A stretch of DNA of 64,000 bases from positions 186,001-250,000 of the forward strand of contig NZ_JBGCCT010000014.1 of the NCBI RefSeq assembly GCF_041260665.1. The letters are read 5' to 3'. This document shows, piece by piece, positions 42,622-51,335 of the stretch (position 1 is the first letter of the stretch; every line of letters begins with the position of its first letter). The DNA comes from Catenulispora sp. GP43 (GTDB lineage: Bacteria; Actinomycetota; Actinomycetes; Streptomycetales; Catenulisporaceae). The position numbers and the translations under genes were made by a program. The notes under the pieces are model-generated. The model did not search any database. It worked only from the letters and a program-made list of their open reading frames with translations, and was not told where the DNA came from.

Positions 42622-44124
42622 ATGCACAGGATGCGAGTGCATGAGAACGGTCTTCCAGTCGGCGGCGGTCTCGGGCTGCGGCGGCTCAACGCCACCGTGG
42701 CCACGGCCGCCGGCGTCGTGACGGTGCCCCGCCGGCGGCCGGTCGCCCGGCCGTTCACCGTCCTCGGTGAGCCGCTGCGGCGGGTGCTGCCCGTCGTGCT
42801 GGTGATGCTGGCCGTCGCCGGTTCGCTGGTGGTGCTCGTGGTGGCCCGGGCGCCGCAGCTGTCGATCGTCGACGAGGCCGCGCACGCCGACTACGCCTAC
42901 CAGGTCTCGCACGGACGCCTCCCGGCCAAGGGCGCGCTCGTCGACTCCGAGATCCGCTACGAGTGGTACTGCCACGATCTCGGGGGCGCGGTGTCCTCGG
43001 CGGGCTGCACCGCGGGATTCACCGACGACTTCCAGGCGGACGCGCAGGACTACACATTCGGCGACCCGCCGTTGTACTACCTGGTCACCGGTTATCTGGG
43101 CCGGGCGCTGAGCCCGCTGGTGCCGGGGGCCCACGACTTCATCACCGCCGGCCGGGTCGTCGGCGCGCTGTGGCTGTTCGCCGGGATGCTCGTGTTGTAT
43201 CTCGCGCTGCGCGCGTTCCGTGTGGAGCAGCGTTATGCCTGCCTGGGCGCGGTGCTGCTGCCGTTGTGCCCCGGTGTGCTGGCCGCCGCGAGCTCGCTCA
43301 CCAGCGACGCGCCGTCCGCGTTGTGCGGGGCGGCGGCGCTGTATGTGCTGGCCCGGGTGATCGTGCAGGGCCGGACCGGCTGGGTGGTGCCGTTCGCCGT
43401 CACGGCCCTGAGTACCGGGACGAAGATCCTGAACGGCCTGCCGATGCTGGTGGTCGGCGGGGTCGCCGTGGCCCTGGCGGTGGGGGCCTGGCGGCGCGGC
43501 GACCGGGGCGCCGCGCTGCGTACCGGTCGGATGGCGCTCGCGGTCGCGGTCGCCTTCTGCCTCGTCTACGGCGGCTGGACGGTGTTCCAGAGCGGACGCG
43601 GCCAGGCCGGCTGGGTGAACCCGAACCTGGCCGACGGCCTGCCGCCGGCCGGATCCGCGGCCGGCGACCTGCTCAGCAACCTGTTCGGCACGTTCCAGCA
43701 CCTGACGACCGACTACTGGCTGGCCGACAACGTCAACGGCGAGTCGGTGGTGATCTGGGCGACCCTGCTGTGCGTGGTGCTCGGCGCCGCGCCCTTCGCG
43801 CTGATGGCCACCAGCCGCGTGCGGTCCTGGGGCTGGCAGCTCGCCGTCGGCACCGCGATCGGCATCTCGGCGGTCGCGGTGGTCGTGGAGACCCAGGTGT
43901 TCGCGACGAGCGGGCGCTACTTCGCGGTCGTCGCCGGCCGGTACGCGCTGTGCTTCCTGCCGTGGGCGATCGCCTGCCTGGCGGTTGTGGCGAGCCGCCG
44001 CGGGCTCTCGCGCAGCGGGATCGCGTTCACCGGTCTCGGGTTGACCGTGATGCTGCTCGCCACGACCGGACTGTTCACCCTCGGGCCGGCGCTGAGCAGC
44101 CGGACGGCGTTCCTGGTCGGCTGA
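42622..44124 (+). CDS. polytopic GT-C-like membrane protein
   Basis: The 500-residue protein has about ten to eleven membrane helices. After the first helix comes SIVDEAAHADYAYQ, the DE-x-x-H-x-DY pattern at the first outer loop of GT-C type glycosyltransferase-like proteins (DUF2142 and arabinosyltransferase-like families), then FGDPPLYYLVTG. This suggests a polyprenyl-phosphate-sugar dependent transferase at the outer membrane face, but the activity is not proven. Starts at 42622 or 42631 are possible. Confidence 0.75.
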   Translation: MHRMRVHENGLPVGGGLGLRRLNATVATAAGVVTVPRRRPVARPFTVLGEPLRRVLPVVLVMLAVAGSLVVLVVARAPQLSIVDEAAHADYAYQVSHGRLPAKGALVDSEIRYEWYCHDLGGAVSSAGCTAGFTDDFQADAQDYTFGDPPLYYLVTGYLGRALSPLVPGAHDFITAGRVVGALWLFAGMLVLYLALRAFRVEQRYACLGAVLLPLCPGVLAAASSLTSDAPSALCGAAALYVLARVIVQGRTGWVVPFAVTALSTGTKILNGLPMLVVGGVAVALAVGAWRRGDRGAALRTGRMALAVAVAFCLVYGGWTVFQSGRGQAGWVNPNLADGLPPAGSAAGDLLSNLFGTFQHLTTDYWLADNVNGESVVIWATLLCVVLGAAPFALMATSRVRSWGWQLAVGTAIGISAVAVVVETQVFATSGRYFAVVAGRYALCFLPWAIACLAVVASRRGLSRSGIAFTGLGLTVMLLATTGLFTLGPALSSRTAFLVG

Positions 44125-44182
44125 CCGGCGCGGCGCGGCGCGGCGCGGGTGTGGTGCGGGTGCGGCGCTGCGCGGCCAGCCC

Positions 44183-45373
44183 TCAGCCGCTGGCGGGCTG
44201 CTGGCTGGGGACCTTCAGCGGCAGCATCAGGTAGCGGAAGTCCGGCTGTGCCGGGACGTCGAGCGCGGCGCGGCCCATGAGCACGGTCGGCCGCGTGGGC
44301 TCGGTGAACGACAGCTGCGCGTACGGCGTGTCCAGGGCGGCCAGGCCGTCCAGCAGGTAGCTCGGGTTGTAGGACACACTGATGTCCTCGCCGTCCAGGA
44401 CGGCCTCCACCGCCTCCGAGGCGTGGGCCTCGTCGCCGCTGCCGGCTTCCAGGGTGACCTCGCCCTGGATGAACGCCAGCTTGATCGGCGAGGTGCGCTC
44501 GGCGACCAGCGCCACGCGCTTGGCCGCTTCCAGGAACGCGGCGGTCTCCACCATCGCGGTCGTGGTGTACGCCTCCGGGAGCAGCGAGCGGTACTTCACG
44601 AACTCGCCGGCCAGCAGGCGCGAGGTCATGGTGCGCGACCCGCCCGCGCCCTCGGCGGCGCCCCGGGCCGACTCGAAGCCGATCAGCCCGTCGCCGAGGC
44701 CGCCGTCGGCCAGCGCCAGCCGGACCCAGTCGCCGCCGGCCAGGGCCCGCGCGGTGTCGGCGAGGACCTTGTAGGGGATCAGCGCGGTCTCCGAGACGTC
44801 GGCGCGTTCGGGCTTCCACGGCAGCTCCCGGATCGCGAGCCGGAAGCGGTCGGTGGCGACCAGGGTGAGCTTCTCGCCCTCGATCTCCACCCGGATCCCG
44901 GTCAGCATCGGGATGGTGTCGTCGCGTCCGGCGGCGATCGCGACCTGTGCCACGGCGCCGGCGAAGCCGGAGGCCATGACCGAGCCGGTGGCCTCGGGCA
45001 TCGCGGGCAGACCGGGGTAGTCCTCCACCGGCAGCGTCTGCAGGCTGAACCGCGTCGACCCGCAGGACAGCAGCAGCTTGGAACCCTCGGTGGCGAACTC
45101 CACCGGGCGGTTCGGCAGCGACTTGGCGATGTCGGCGAGCAGCTTGCCGTGGATCAGGATCCGGCCGGGCTCGGCGACCTCGGCCCGGACCTCGGCCCGC
45201 GCCGAGACCTCGTAGTCGAACCCGCACAGCGTGACCGTGCTGTCCCCGGTCTGGCTCTGGTCCGCCTGGAACAGCAGGCCGGAGAGCACCGGCGCCGCGG
45301 GCCGGCTGGGAAGGGAACGGGCTGTCCAGGCCACTGCCTCGGAAATGGTGTCGCGCTCGATCCGGAACCTCAC
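44183..45373 (-). CDS. DnaN-like sliding clamp paralogue
   Basis: The 396-residue protein has the three-domain layout of the DNA polymerase III beta clamp: MRFRIERDTISEAVAWTARSL, a middle domain with LVATDRFRLAIRELPW, and the C-terminal FRYLMLPLKVP where clamps end with Y-x-x-P-x-R-L. No dnaA, recF or gyrB genes are near, so this is not the chromosomal-origin dnaN but a second copy, as known in streptomycetes. The C-terminus is extended past the usual end by a few residues. Confidence 0.9.
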   Translation of the reverse strand: MRFRIERDTISEAVAWTARSLPSRPAAPVLSGLLFQADQSQTGDSTVTLCGFDYEVSARAEVRAEVAEPGRILIHGKLLADIAKSLPNRPVEFATEGSKLLLSCGSTRFSLQTLPVEDYPGLPAMPEATGSVMASGFAGAVAQVAIAAGRDDTIPMLTGIRVEIEGEKLTLVATDRFRLAIRELPWKPERADVSETALIPYKVLADTARALAGGDWVRLALADGGLGDGLIGFESARGAAEGAGGSRTMTSRLLAGEFVKYRSLLPEAYTTTAMVETAAFLEAAKRVALVAERTSPIKLAFIQGEVTLEAGSGDEAHASEAVEAVLDGEDISVSYNPSYLLDGLAALDTPYAQLSFTEPTRPTVLMGRAALDVPAQPDFRYLMLPLKVPSQQPASG

Positions 45374-45448
45374 CGGCGCCTCGCCTCCTGTCGCTGCGGG
45401 TAACAGAGCTCTGAGTACACCACCCGGCGCCGACGCTCGGCCCGGCGA

Positions 45449-46462
45449 TCAGACGAAGAACAGGTTGAACTGGTCGATGACCGCCTGCGGCTGCTCCTCG
45501 ACGAAGTAGTGGCCGGTGTCCGGCACCACCACGACCTGCACGTCGGTCCCCTGCGTCGGCAGCGTCGCCTGCATCTGCGCGGCGAACAGGGTGTTGACCA
45601 TGCCCAGCAGCGGCACCGTCACCTTGCCGTACGTCGCCAGGTCGGTGATGTCCTGGCCGAAGGTCTGGTACCAGCCGTTGCCGCCGCGGATGCCGTCCGG
45701 GGCGTTGTAGGCGCTCGTGTAGACGGCACGGTCCACAAGCGTGACAGCATCCTGGTTCAGCAGAAGGTTGTCGAACATCCAGTCCACGATGTACTGCGCG
45801 CGGCCGGCCACCAGTTCCTCCGGCAGGCCGGCCACCTGGTTGAAGGCGAACCACCAGGGATAGAACGGCGAGCCGGGCTGCGGCAGCATCGGGATCTGGT
45901 AGTAGCCCGGGTTCGGGTGCACGACGTCGAGCATCGCCACGCGGCGCGCGGCCTGCGGGTAGTTGGCGGCGAAGGCGAAGGCGACCATGGAGCCGATGTC
46001 GTGGCCCGCGATGTCCGCCTGTTCGTAGCCCAGCGCCTGGATGAAGCCGTGGACGTCGCCGGCCATCGTCTTCTTGTCGTAGCCGCCGGCCGGCTTGTCC
46101 GAGCCACCCATGCCGCGCAGGTCCAGGGCTATCACCCGACGTCCGGCCGCGGCCAGCGCCGGCATCACCTTGCGGTACTCCCACCAGGTCTCCGGCCAGC
46201 CCGGCAGCAGGATCAGCGGCGCGCCCTGGCCGCCGGCGACATAGTGCAGGCGCAGGCCGTCGACGGTGACGTACCGGCTCGTGAATCCAGCTCCGAGGGA
46301 TTCGGCCAGGTGCGCGTCGCTGAGGGCTGCGGCAGTGCTCGCGGCCGGGGCGGCGCCGCCGTCGGCCGGGGCGGCGGAGGCCAGGGCCGGGGCCGGGCTC
46401 GCCGCGGTCAGCGCGGCGGTGCCCATGCCCAGGGTGAGCGCGCTCCGTCGGTTCAAAGTCAC
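45449..46462 (-). CDS. exported alpha/beta hydrolase, epoxide-hydrolase-like
   Basis: The 337-residue protein has a Tat-type signal (NRRSALTLG followed by an Ala-rich stretch) and then an alpha/beta-hydrolase fold. The oxyanion motif is PGWPETW and the nucleophile is Asp155 in AGHDIGSM, the pattern of epoxide hydrolases and haloalkane dehalogenases rather than serine esterases. The catalytic His is in DTGHYFVEEQP. Substrate unknown. It diverges from the secreted protease across a 347-base gap. Confidence 0.88.
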   Translation of the reverse strand: MTLNRRSALTLGMGTAALTAASPAPALASAAPADGGAAPAASTAAALSDAHLAESLGAGFTSRYVTVDGLRLHYVAGGQGAPLILLPGWPETWWEYRKVMPALAAAGRRVIALDLRGMGGSDKPAGGYDKKTMAGDVHGFIQALGYEQADIAGHDIGSMVAFAFAANYPQAARRVAMLDVVHPNPGYYQIPMLPQPGSPFYPWWFAFNQVAGLPEELVAGRAQYIVDWMFDNLLLNQDAVTLVDRAVYTSAYNAPDGIRGGNGWYQTFGQDITDLATYGKVTVPLLGMVNTLFAAQMQATLPTQGTDVQVVVVPDTGHYFVEEQPQAVIDQFNLFFV

Positions 46463-46809
46463 TGTTCTGTCTCCTCGGTGAGGGGAACGGCGGGATATTT
46501 ATCAGGGGTCTGTTTCACCCGTGTCCCGACTACCCCACCGGGCTCACGGGTAACCGCCCCGCCGTCGCCGGACAAGGGTCGCGCGGGCCCCGGCAAGGGT
46601 TCGGCAGCCTCAGCGGCACGTCAGGACACGGTCAGGTCAAGGACTGAGTCAGGGCTCGGGCACGTTGTCTAGACCTCTGGGCGCGATTACGGTGCCGCAC
46701 AGCGGGGCGACCGACCTCATCTGCCGGTCGGCCGCCGATTCCCGGTCCAGGACGGAAGGCTCGCGGCACGCCGCGCGCCCATGTCCCCTTGCCATGGAAA
46801 GGAGTCCGA
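46463..46809. other. divergent intergenic region before the secreted protease
   Basis: The 347-base gap holds no convincing gene. A DasR-like palindrome lies near 46663-46678 and the region must contain promoters for the hydrolase and the protease. Confidence 0.5.
46663..46678. promoter_or_regulatory. DasR-like palindrome upstream of the protease
   Basis: The core GTCTAGAC (46667-46674) matches the centre of the streptomycete dre site; 12 of 16 positions agree with the ACTGGTCTAGACCACT consensus, better on the right arm. It lies about 135 bases before a secreted protease with a chitin-binding module. Confidence 0.4.
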
Positions 46810-48765
46810 GTGGACAAGATTCGCTCGGCGTCACGCGCACGATCCGGGTGGGCCGCCCGGCTCGCGGCCCTCGGGGCCGCGGCCGCGCTGGTCTGGGGCG
46901 GCTTGGGCGGTCCGGCCTCCGCGGCCTCGGCCGCCTCGGCCGCCGGCACCCAGCAGGCACCGGACTACGTCCGGTCCTGCGCCGTCCCGACGCACGAGGG
47001 CCAGATGGCGTGTCTGGCCCTGCGGCGCACCGACGTGCCGGCCCACCGCGCCACCGCCGTACCCGCGGCCGTCTCCGGCTACGGTCCGTCCGACCTGGCC
47101 AGCGCCTACAACCTGCCGTCCGGCGGCGGGGCCGGGCAGACCGTCGGCATCGTGGACGCCCAGGACGACCCGAACGCCGAGAGCGACCTGGCGGCCTACC
47201 GGTCCAACTTCGGGCTGCCGGCCTGCACCACCGCCAACGGCTGCTTCCGGAAGATCGACGAGAACGGCGGCACCAGCTATCCGACCCCTGACACCGGCTG
47301 GGCCGGGGAGATATCCCTGGACCTGGACATGGTCTCGGCGGTCTGCCCGCAGTGCCACATCCTGCTGGTCGAGGCGACCTCGGCGAACATGGGCGACCTG
47401 GGCACGGCGGTCAACGAGGCCGTCGCGCAGGGCGCCAAGTTCGTGTCCAACAGCTACGGCGGCTCCGAGGACAGCTCGGACACGTCGTCGGACTCCAGCT
47501 ACTTCTACCACCCGGGTGTGGCGATCACGGCCAGCACCGGCGACTCCGCCTACGGCGCGGAGTACCCGGCGACGTCGCAGTACGTGACGGCGGTCGGCGG
47601 CACCTCGCTGACCCGGGGCGGCGGCACGCGCGGTTGGAGCGAGTCGGTGTGGTACACCAGCTCCACGGAGGGCACCGGCTCAGGGTGCTCTGCGTACGAC
47701 CCGAAGCCGTCCTGGCAGCACGACACCGGCTGCTCGCGGCGCATGGAAGCCGACGTCTCCGCGGTGGCCGACCCGGCCACGGGCGTCGCGGTCTACCAGA
47801 CCTACGGCGGGTCGGGCTGGTCGGTCTACGGCGGCACCTCGGCGGCCTCGCCGATCGTCGCCTCCGTATGGGCGCTGGCCGGCGCGCCGAACTCCGGCGA
47901 CATCGCGGCCCAGTACCCGTACAACCACACGGGCAGCTTCAACGACGTCACCTCCGGCCGGAACGGCAGCTGCTCGCCGGCCTACTTCTGCACCGCGCAG
48001 GCCGGCTACGACGGTCCGACCGGCTGGGGCACGCCGAACGGCACCGCGGGCTTCAGCTCGGGCTCGAGCGCCGAGACCGTCTCGGTGACGAACCCGGGCG
48101 CCCAGAGCACCGCGGTCGGCGGCGCGGCGTCGCTGCAGATCTCGGCGACCGACTCGGCCGGCAAGGCGCTGACCTACAGCGCCACCGGGCTCCCGGCCGG
48201 CCTGTCGATCAGCGGCAGCGGCCTGGTCTCCGGCAAGACGACGACCGCGGGCACCTCCTCGGTCACCGTGACCGCGTCCTCCGGGACGGCCACCGGCACG
48301 GCCACCTTCACCTGGACGGTCAACGGTTCGGGCGCTGAGACGGTGTCGGTGCGCAACCCCGGCGGCCAGACCGGCACGGTCGGCACCGCGGCGTCGCTGC
48401 AGATCTCCGCCGCCGACTCGGCCGGCAACCCGCTGACCTACAGCGCCACCGGCCTGCCCGCGGGCCTGTCGATCAGCGGCAGCGGTCTGATCTCCGGCAC
48501 CCCGACCACGGCCGGGACCTCCTCGGTGACCGTGACCGCGACCTCCGGGACGGCCACCGGCTCGACCACCTTCACCTGGACCGTCACCGGCGGTTCCGGC
48601 GGCGGCTGCACCGGCCTGACCCCGTGGAACGCCACCACCTCGTACGTCCCGGGCGACGTGGTCTCCTACAACGGCCACAAGTACACGTCCACCTGGTACT
48701 CGACCGGGGCCACCCCGGGCGCGCCGGCCTCGTGGGCGGTGTGGACGGACAACGGGACCTGCTGA
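46810..48765 (+). CDS. secreted S53-type protease with Ig repeats and chitin-binding module
   Basis: The 651-residue protein begins at GTG after AAAGGAG. It has a signal peptide, then a sedolisin-like (S53) catalytic domain without a large pro-domain: Glu167 and Asp171 in GEISLDLDMV and the nucleophile in GGTSAASPI (about Ser344). Two nearly identical putative-Ig repeats of about 90 residues follow, then a C-terminal module with WNATTSYVPGDVVSYNGHKYTSTW, typical of carbohydrate-binding family 5/12 (chitin-binding). It probably degrades proteins bound to chitin or cell walls. Activation without a visible pro-domain is unusual. Confidence 0.92.
   Translation: MDKIRSASRARSGWAARLAALGAAAALVWGGLGGPASAASAASAAGTQQAPDYVRSCAVPTHEGQMACLALRRTDVPAHRATAVPAAVSGYGPSDLASAYNLPSGGGAGQTVGIVDAQDDPNAESDLAAYRSNFGLPACTTANGCFRKIDENGGTSYPTPDTGWAGEISLDLDMVSAVCPQCHILLVEATSANMGDLGTAVNEAVAQGAKFVSNSYGGSEDSSDTSSDSSYFYHPGVAITASTGDSAYGAEYPATSQYVTAVGGTSLTRGGGTRGWSESVWYTSSTEGTGSGCSAYDPKPSWQHDTGCSRRMEADVSAVADPATGVAVYQTYGGSGWSVYGGTSAASPIVASVWALAGAPNSGDIAAQYPYNHTGSFNDVTSGRNGSCSPAYFCTAQAGYDGPTGWGTPNGTAGFSSGSSAETVSVTNPGAQSTAVGGAASLQISATDSAGKALTYSATGLPAGLSISGSGLVSGKTTTAGTSSVTVTASSGTATGTATFTWTVNGSGAETVSVRNPGGQTGTVGTAASLQISAADSAGNPLTYSATGLPAGLSISGSGLISGTPTTAGTSSVTVTATSGTATGSTTFTWTVTGGSGGGCTGLTPWNATTSYVPGDVVSYNGHKYTSTWYSTGATPGAPASWAVWTDNGTC
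48070..48590 (+). repeat. duplicated Ig-repeat coding segment
   Basis: Two consecutive copies of about 260-270 bases (48070-48330 and 48340-48590) encode near-identical putative-Ig domains in the protease, evidence of a recent internal duplication. Confidence 0.85.
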
Positions 48766-48787
48766 GACAGGAGGGCCCGGCAAGGCG

Positions 48788-48841
48788 TTCAACCCTGGGG
48801 TGGAGGCGTGGATTCCACCCCCGTCCCACCTCAGGGTTGAA
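48788..48841. promoter_or_regulatory. nested inverted repeats after the protease, before the membrane-protein gene
   Basis: TTCAACCCTGGGGTGG pairs with CCACCTCAGGGTTGAA as outer arms, and inside them GGGGTGGA faces TTCCACCCC. It can act as a terminator for the protease, and it lies 36 bases before the next start, where the inner GGTGGA/TCCACC arms could be an operator. Confidence 0.6.
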
Positions 48842-48876
48842 GAAACAGCAGGTCGTCGGCTTGCATAGTCGTAGTC

Positions 48877-49455
48877 ATGACGACAACCGACTGGATCATC
48901 GACATCGCGCTCGTCCTGATCGTCTTCCGCCAGCTGCGCGAGGAGCGGATCTCCAAGGCCACGTTCATCGTGCCGATCGCGATGATCACCTTCGCGGCGA
49001 AGAACTACCTGCACGGCATCCCCACCGCCGGCAACGACCTGGTGCTGATCGCTGTGTTCACCGGTGTCGGCGTCGTGTTCGGCCTGTTCGGCGGCCTGCT
49101 CACCCGGGTGCGGACCCTCAACGGCCACGCGCACATCAAGGCCACCGCCGGCGCCGCCGCACTGTGGGTCATCAGCATGGGCTTCCGCCTGGGCTTCGCG
49201 GTCTGGTCCTCCCACCCCTCCGGCGCCGCACACCTCACCAAGTTCTCGGCCGCCCACGACATCACCAGCGGCCAGGCCTGGGTCACCGCCCTGATCCTGA
49301 TGGCCTTCAGCGAAGTCATCGTCCGACTGAGCACCATCGGCGCCCGCGCCTGGACCCTGTCCTCGCACACCACCCACGAGCCGGTGCGGGAACCGGCGGG
49401 TGACCTGGACTGGCTGATCCAGGAGGCGAGGATCCCGTCGAAGGCGAGCCGCTGA
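48877..49455 (+). CDS. five-helix membrane protein, paralogue of 59874
   Basis: The 192-residue protein has about five membrane helices (WIIDIALVLIVFRQL at the start, DLVLIAVFTGVGVVFGLFGG, ALWVISMGFRLGFAVW). The arrangement, length and HDITSGQAWVTALILMAFSEV segment near the last helix match the 183-residue protein encoded at 59874 (RITKNALTDALVFMAV). Function unknown. There is no ribosome site near the ATG, so it may be leaderless. A GGTGGA/TCCACC palindrome is upstream of both paralogues. Confidence 0.75.
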   Translation: MTTTDWIIDIALVLIVFRQLREERISKATFIVPIAMITFAAKNYLHGIPTAGNDLVLIAVFTGVGVVFGLFGGLLTRVRTLNGHAHIKATAGAAALWVISMGFRLGFAVWSSHPSGAAHLTKFSAAHDITSGQAWVTALILMAFSEVIVRLSTIGARAWTLSSHTTHEPVREPAGDLDWLIQEARIPSKASR

Positions 49456-49475
49456 GCGAGGGCCGTCGACGCCTT

Positions 49476-49508
49476 GTGGCCCGACTCGGAAGTTCCGAGT
49501 CGGGCCAC
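49476..49508. terminator. bidirectional terminator
   Basis: GTGGCCCGACTCGG pairs perfectly with CCGAGTCGGGCCAC around a 5-base loop. It sits between the convergent membrane-protein and SnoaL-like genes and can serve both. Confidence 0.8.
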
Positions 49509-49519
49509 ATCGCTTTGGC

Positions 49520-49957
49520 TCAGACCAGTTCACACACGCCGAGCTGCTGCACCAGCTGCAGAGTGTCGGCGTTGACCCAGTACTCGGCGAGCATGCCGTC
49601 CTGGATGCGCAGGGTGTCGGTCCCGGTGAAACGGACGCGGTTGCCGACGGCGGACTCGGACCCGCCCGGGAAGCCGCCGGCGTAGGTGCCCTCGGCGCTC
49701 CAGCGGACCACCAGGTAGTCGTCGGTGACGATGGGGCCGACGGTGAACTCGAAGGTCAGGCCGCGCAGGACGGTGTGGATTCCGGCGACCCAGTTGTTCA
49801 GGCCCTCGCGTCCCCGCACGGTGTCCTCGCCGGAGCCGGTGATGGGGGCGGCGTGCGCGACGAAGTCGGGGGCGATGATCCGGTCGGTCTGCGACAGGTC
49901 GTTGTTCCACAGGTCCCGCCAGGGGTTGGCGAGCAGGGCGTTGGTGGAGGCGGACAT
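49520..49957 (-). CDS. SnoaL-like (NTF2-fold) protein
   Basis: The 145-residue protein has an NTF2-like fold typical of SnoaL cyclases and related isomerases: LANPWRDLWNNDLSQTDRI, FVAHAAPITG, LNNWVAGIHTVLRGL, FTGTDTLRIQDGMLAEYWV. It is the last gene of the minus-strand P450/oxygenase set and starts 13 bases after the carotenoid oxygenase stop. It may modify or bind the apocarotenoid product; many SnoaL-like proteins have no known function. Confidence 0.85.
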   Translation of the reverse strand: MSASTNALLANPWRDLWNNDLSQTDRIIAPDFVAHAAPITGSGEDTVRGREGLNNWVAGIHTVLRGLTFEFTVGPIVTDDYLVVRWSAEGTYAGGFPGGSESAVGNRVRFTGTDTLRIQDGMLAEYWVNADTLQLVQQLGVCELV

Positions 49958-49970
49958 GGTGGTTTTCCTT

Positions 49971-51335
49971 TCAGCCTTCGAAACTGTTCAGGTCGGCGTC
50001 GGGGATCCAGGAGCCGTGGACGCCGGCGGTCACCCGCCGCGGCAGGTGCACGGTGGCGATCCGGTCGAGGCCGGAGGCGTCGAGGACGAGCAGCTGGGAG
50101 GCGTCCTGCTTGAGGTCGGAGACCACGGTGAGCAGATAGCCGTCGTCCTCGCGGGCGGCCCCGGCGGCGGCGACGAACACGGCCTCGCTGGGCAGGCGCG
50201 CGTCGCCGACGTGGTGGATGCGGCGGGCGCCGGTGGTGCGGTCGTACTTGACGACTCCGTACCCGCCGAAGCCCTTCTCGTCCGGGAAGGAGATCGCGTA
50301 CTGATAGCGGTTCTCGGCACCCAGGTACTGCTCGTTGAGGGTCGGGAACTCCACGGTCAGGTCGTCGATGATCTGCTCGTCGACGGTGCCGGCCGCGGTG
50401 TCGACGACCCAGCGGCGGGTGTAGGACCGGCTTCCGGGCTCGGTGCCGCGTCCCGGCGCGCCGATCCACCAGTTCCAGGACAGGTGGAAGCCCTCGCGGT
50501 CCACGGTCGGGCCCTCCAGGACGATGCGGCCCCGGGCGTCCTCGTACGCGTTGGAGACGTGCAGCAGGTTGCCGGGCTCGACGCTGAACCAGCGGATCTG
50601 CCGGGCGCCGTCCTCGCCGCGCGGCATGACGCCGATGCGGGCCGGCTGCAGGTCGCTCCAGCCGTAGGGGATGCCGGAGTGGTCAGACGGATCGAAGGTG
50701 ACGTTGCCCTCGATGAAGACCACGTGCCGGCCGGTGATGGCGAAGTCGTGCTTGAGCGAGGCGGTGGCGTCCGGGACCTCGGTGCTGTACAGGATCTCGC
50801 CCTTGGCGTCGGCGACGTGGTAGACGAGGAACGGCGGGAACGGGGAGGACCCGAAGAAGTGGAGTTCACCGGTCGCAGGGTCCTGCTTCGGGTGCGCGGT
50901 CATCGCGGTGCGCAGCTTGCCGTGGAAGTCGTAGGCGCCGACGGTCTCCAGCTCCGGGGTGAGCTCGAAGGGGAGGTTCGACTCGCACAACGCCAGCAGC
51001 CGGCCGCCGTGCTCGATGATGTGGGTGCCGGCGGTGCTGGCGGTCAGGTCCGGGCCGTGCTCGGTCATGTAGGGCGCGCCGTCCAGCGCGGGAGTCTTCA
51101 CCCAGCGGTTGCGGTACCACTCGGCGCGTCCTTCGCGCAGGCGGATGCCGTGCACCATGCCGCTGCCCTTGAACCAGTGGGTCGGGGTCACGCCGGCCTT
51201 GGGGTTGTGCCCGTTGCGGAGCAGCCGGCCGGTCAGCTCGGGCGGCAGGGTGCCCTCGACGGTGAGCCCGGTGGCGGTGATCTCGTCGGGGACGGGAGTG
51301 AAGTGGCCGGTCAGGTAGGGCTTGGGGGAGTTCAT
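49971..51335 (-). CDS. carotenoid cleavage oxygenase
   Basis: The 454-residue protein is of the carotenoid-oxygenase/RPE65 family, iron enzymes that cleave polyene double bonds. The four iron-binding histidines are likely those in TAHPKQ, KHDFAITG, FHLSWNW and GVHGSWIP, in the expected order. GRLLRNGHNP and WFKGSGMVHG mark the N-terminal blades. Its start overlaps the MFS gene stop. No carotenoid biosynthesis genes are in the window, so the substrate is imported or made elsewhere. Confidence 0.95.
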   Translation of the reverse strand: MNSPKPYLTGHFTPVPDEITATGLTVEGTLPPELTGRLLRNGHNPKAGVTPTHWFKGSGMVHGIRLREGRAEWYRNRWVKTPALDGAPYMTEHGPDLTASTAGTHIIEHGGRLLALCESNLPFELTPELETVGAYDFHGKLRTAMTAHPKQDPATGELHFFGSSPFPPFLVYHVADAKGEILYSTEVPDATASLKHDFAITGRHVVFIEGNVTFDPSDHSGIPYGWSDLQPARIGVMPRGEDGARQIRWFSVEPGNLLHVSNAYEDARGRIVLEGPTVDREGFHLSWNWWIGAPGRGTEPGSRSYTRRWVVDTAAGTVDEQIIDDLTVEFPTLNEQYLGAENRYQYAISFPDEKGFGGYGVVKYDRTTGARRIHHVGDARLPSEAVFVAAAGAAREDDGYLLTVVSDLKQDASQLLVLDASGLDRIATVHLPRRVTAGVHGSWIPDADLNSFEG

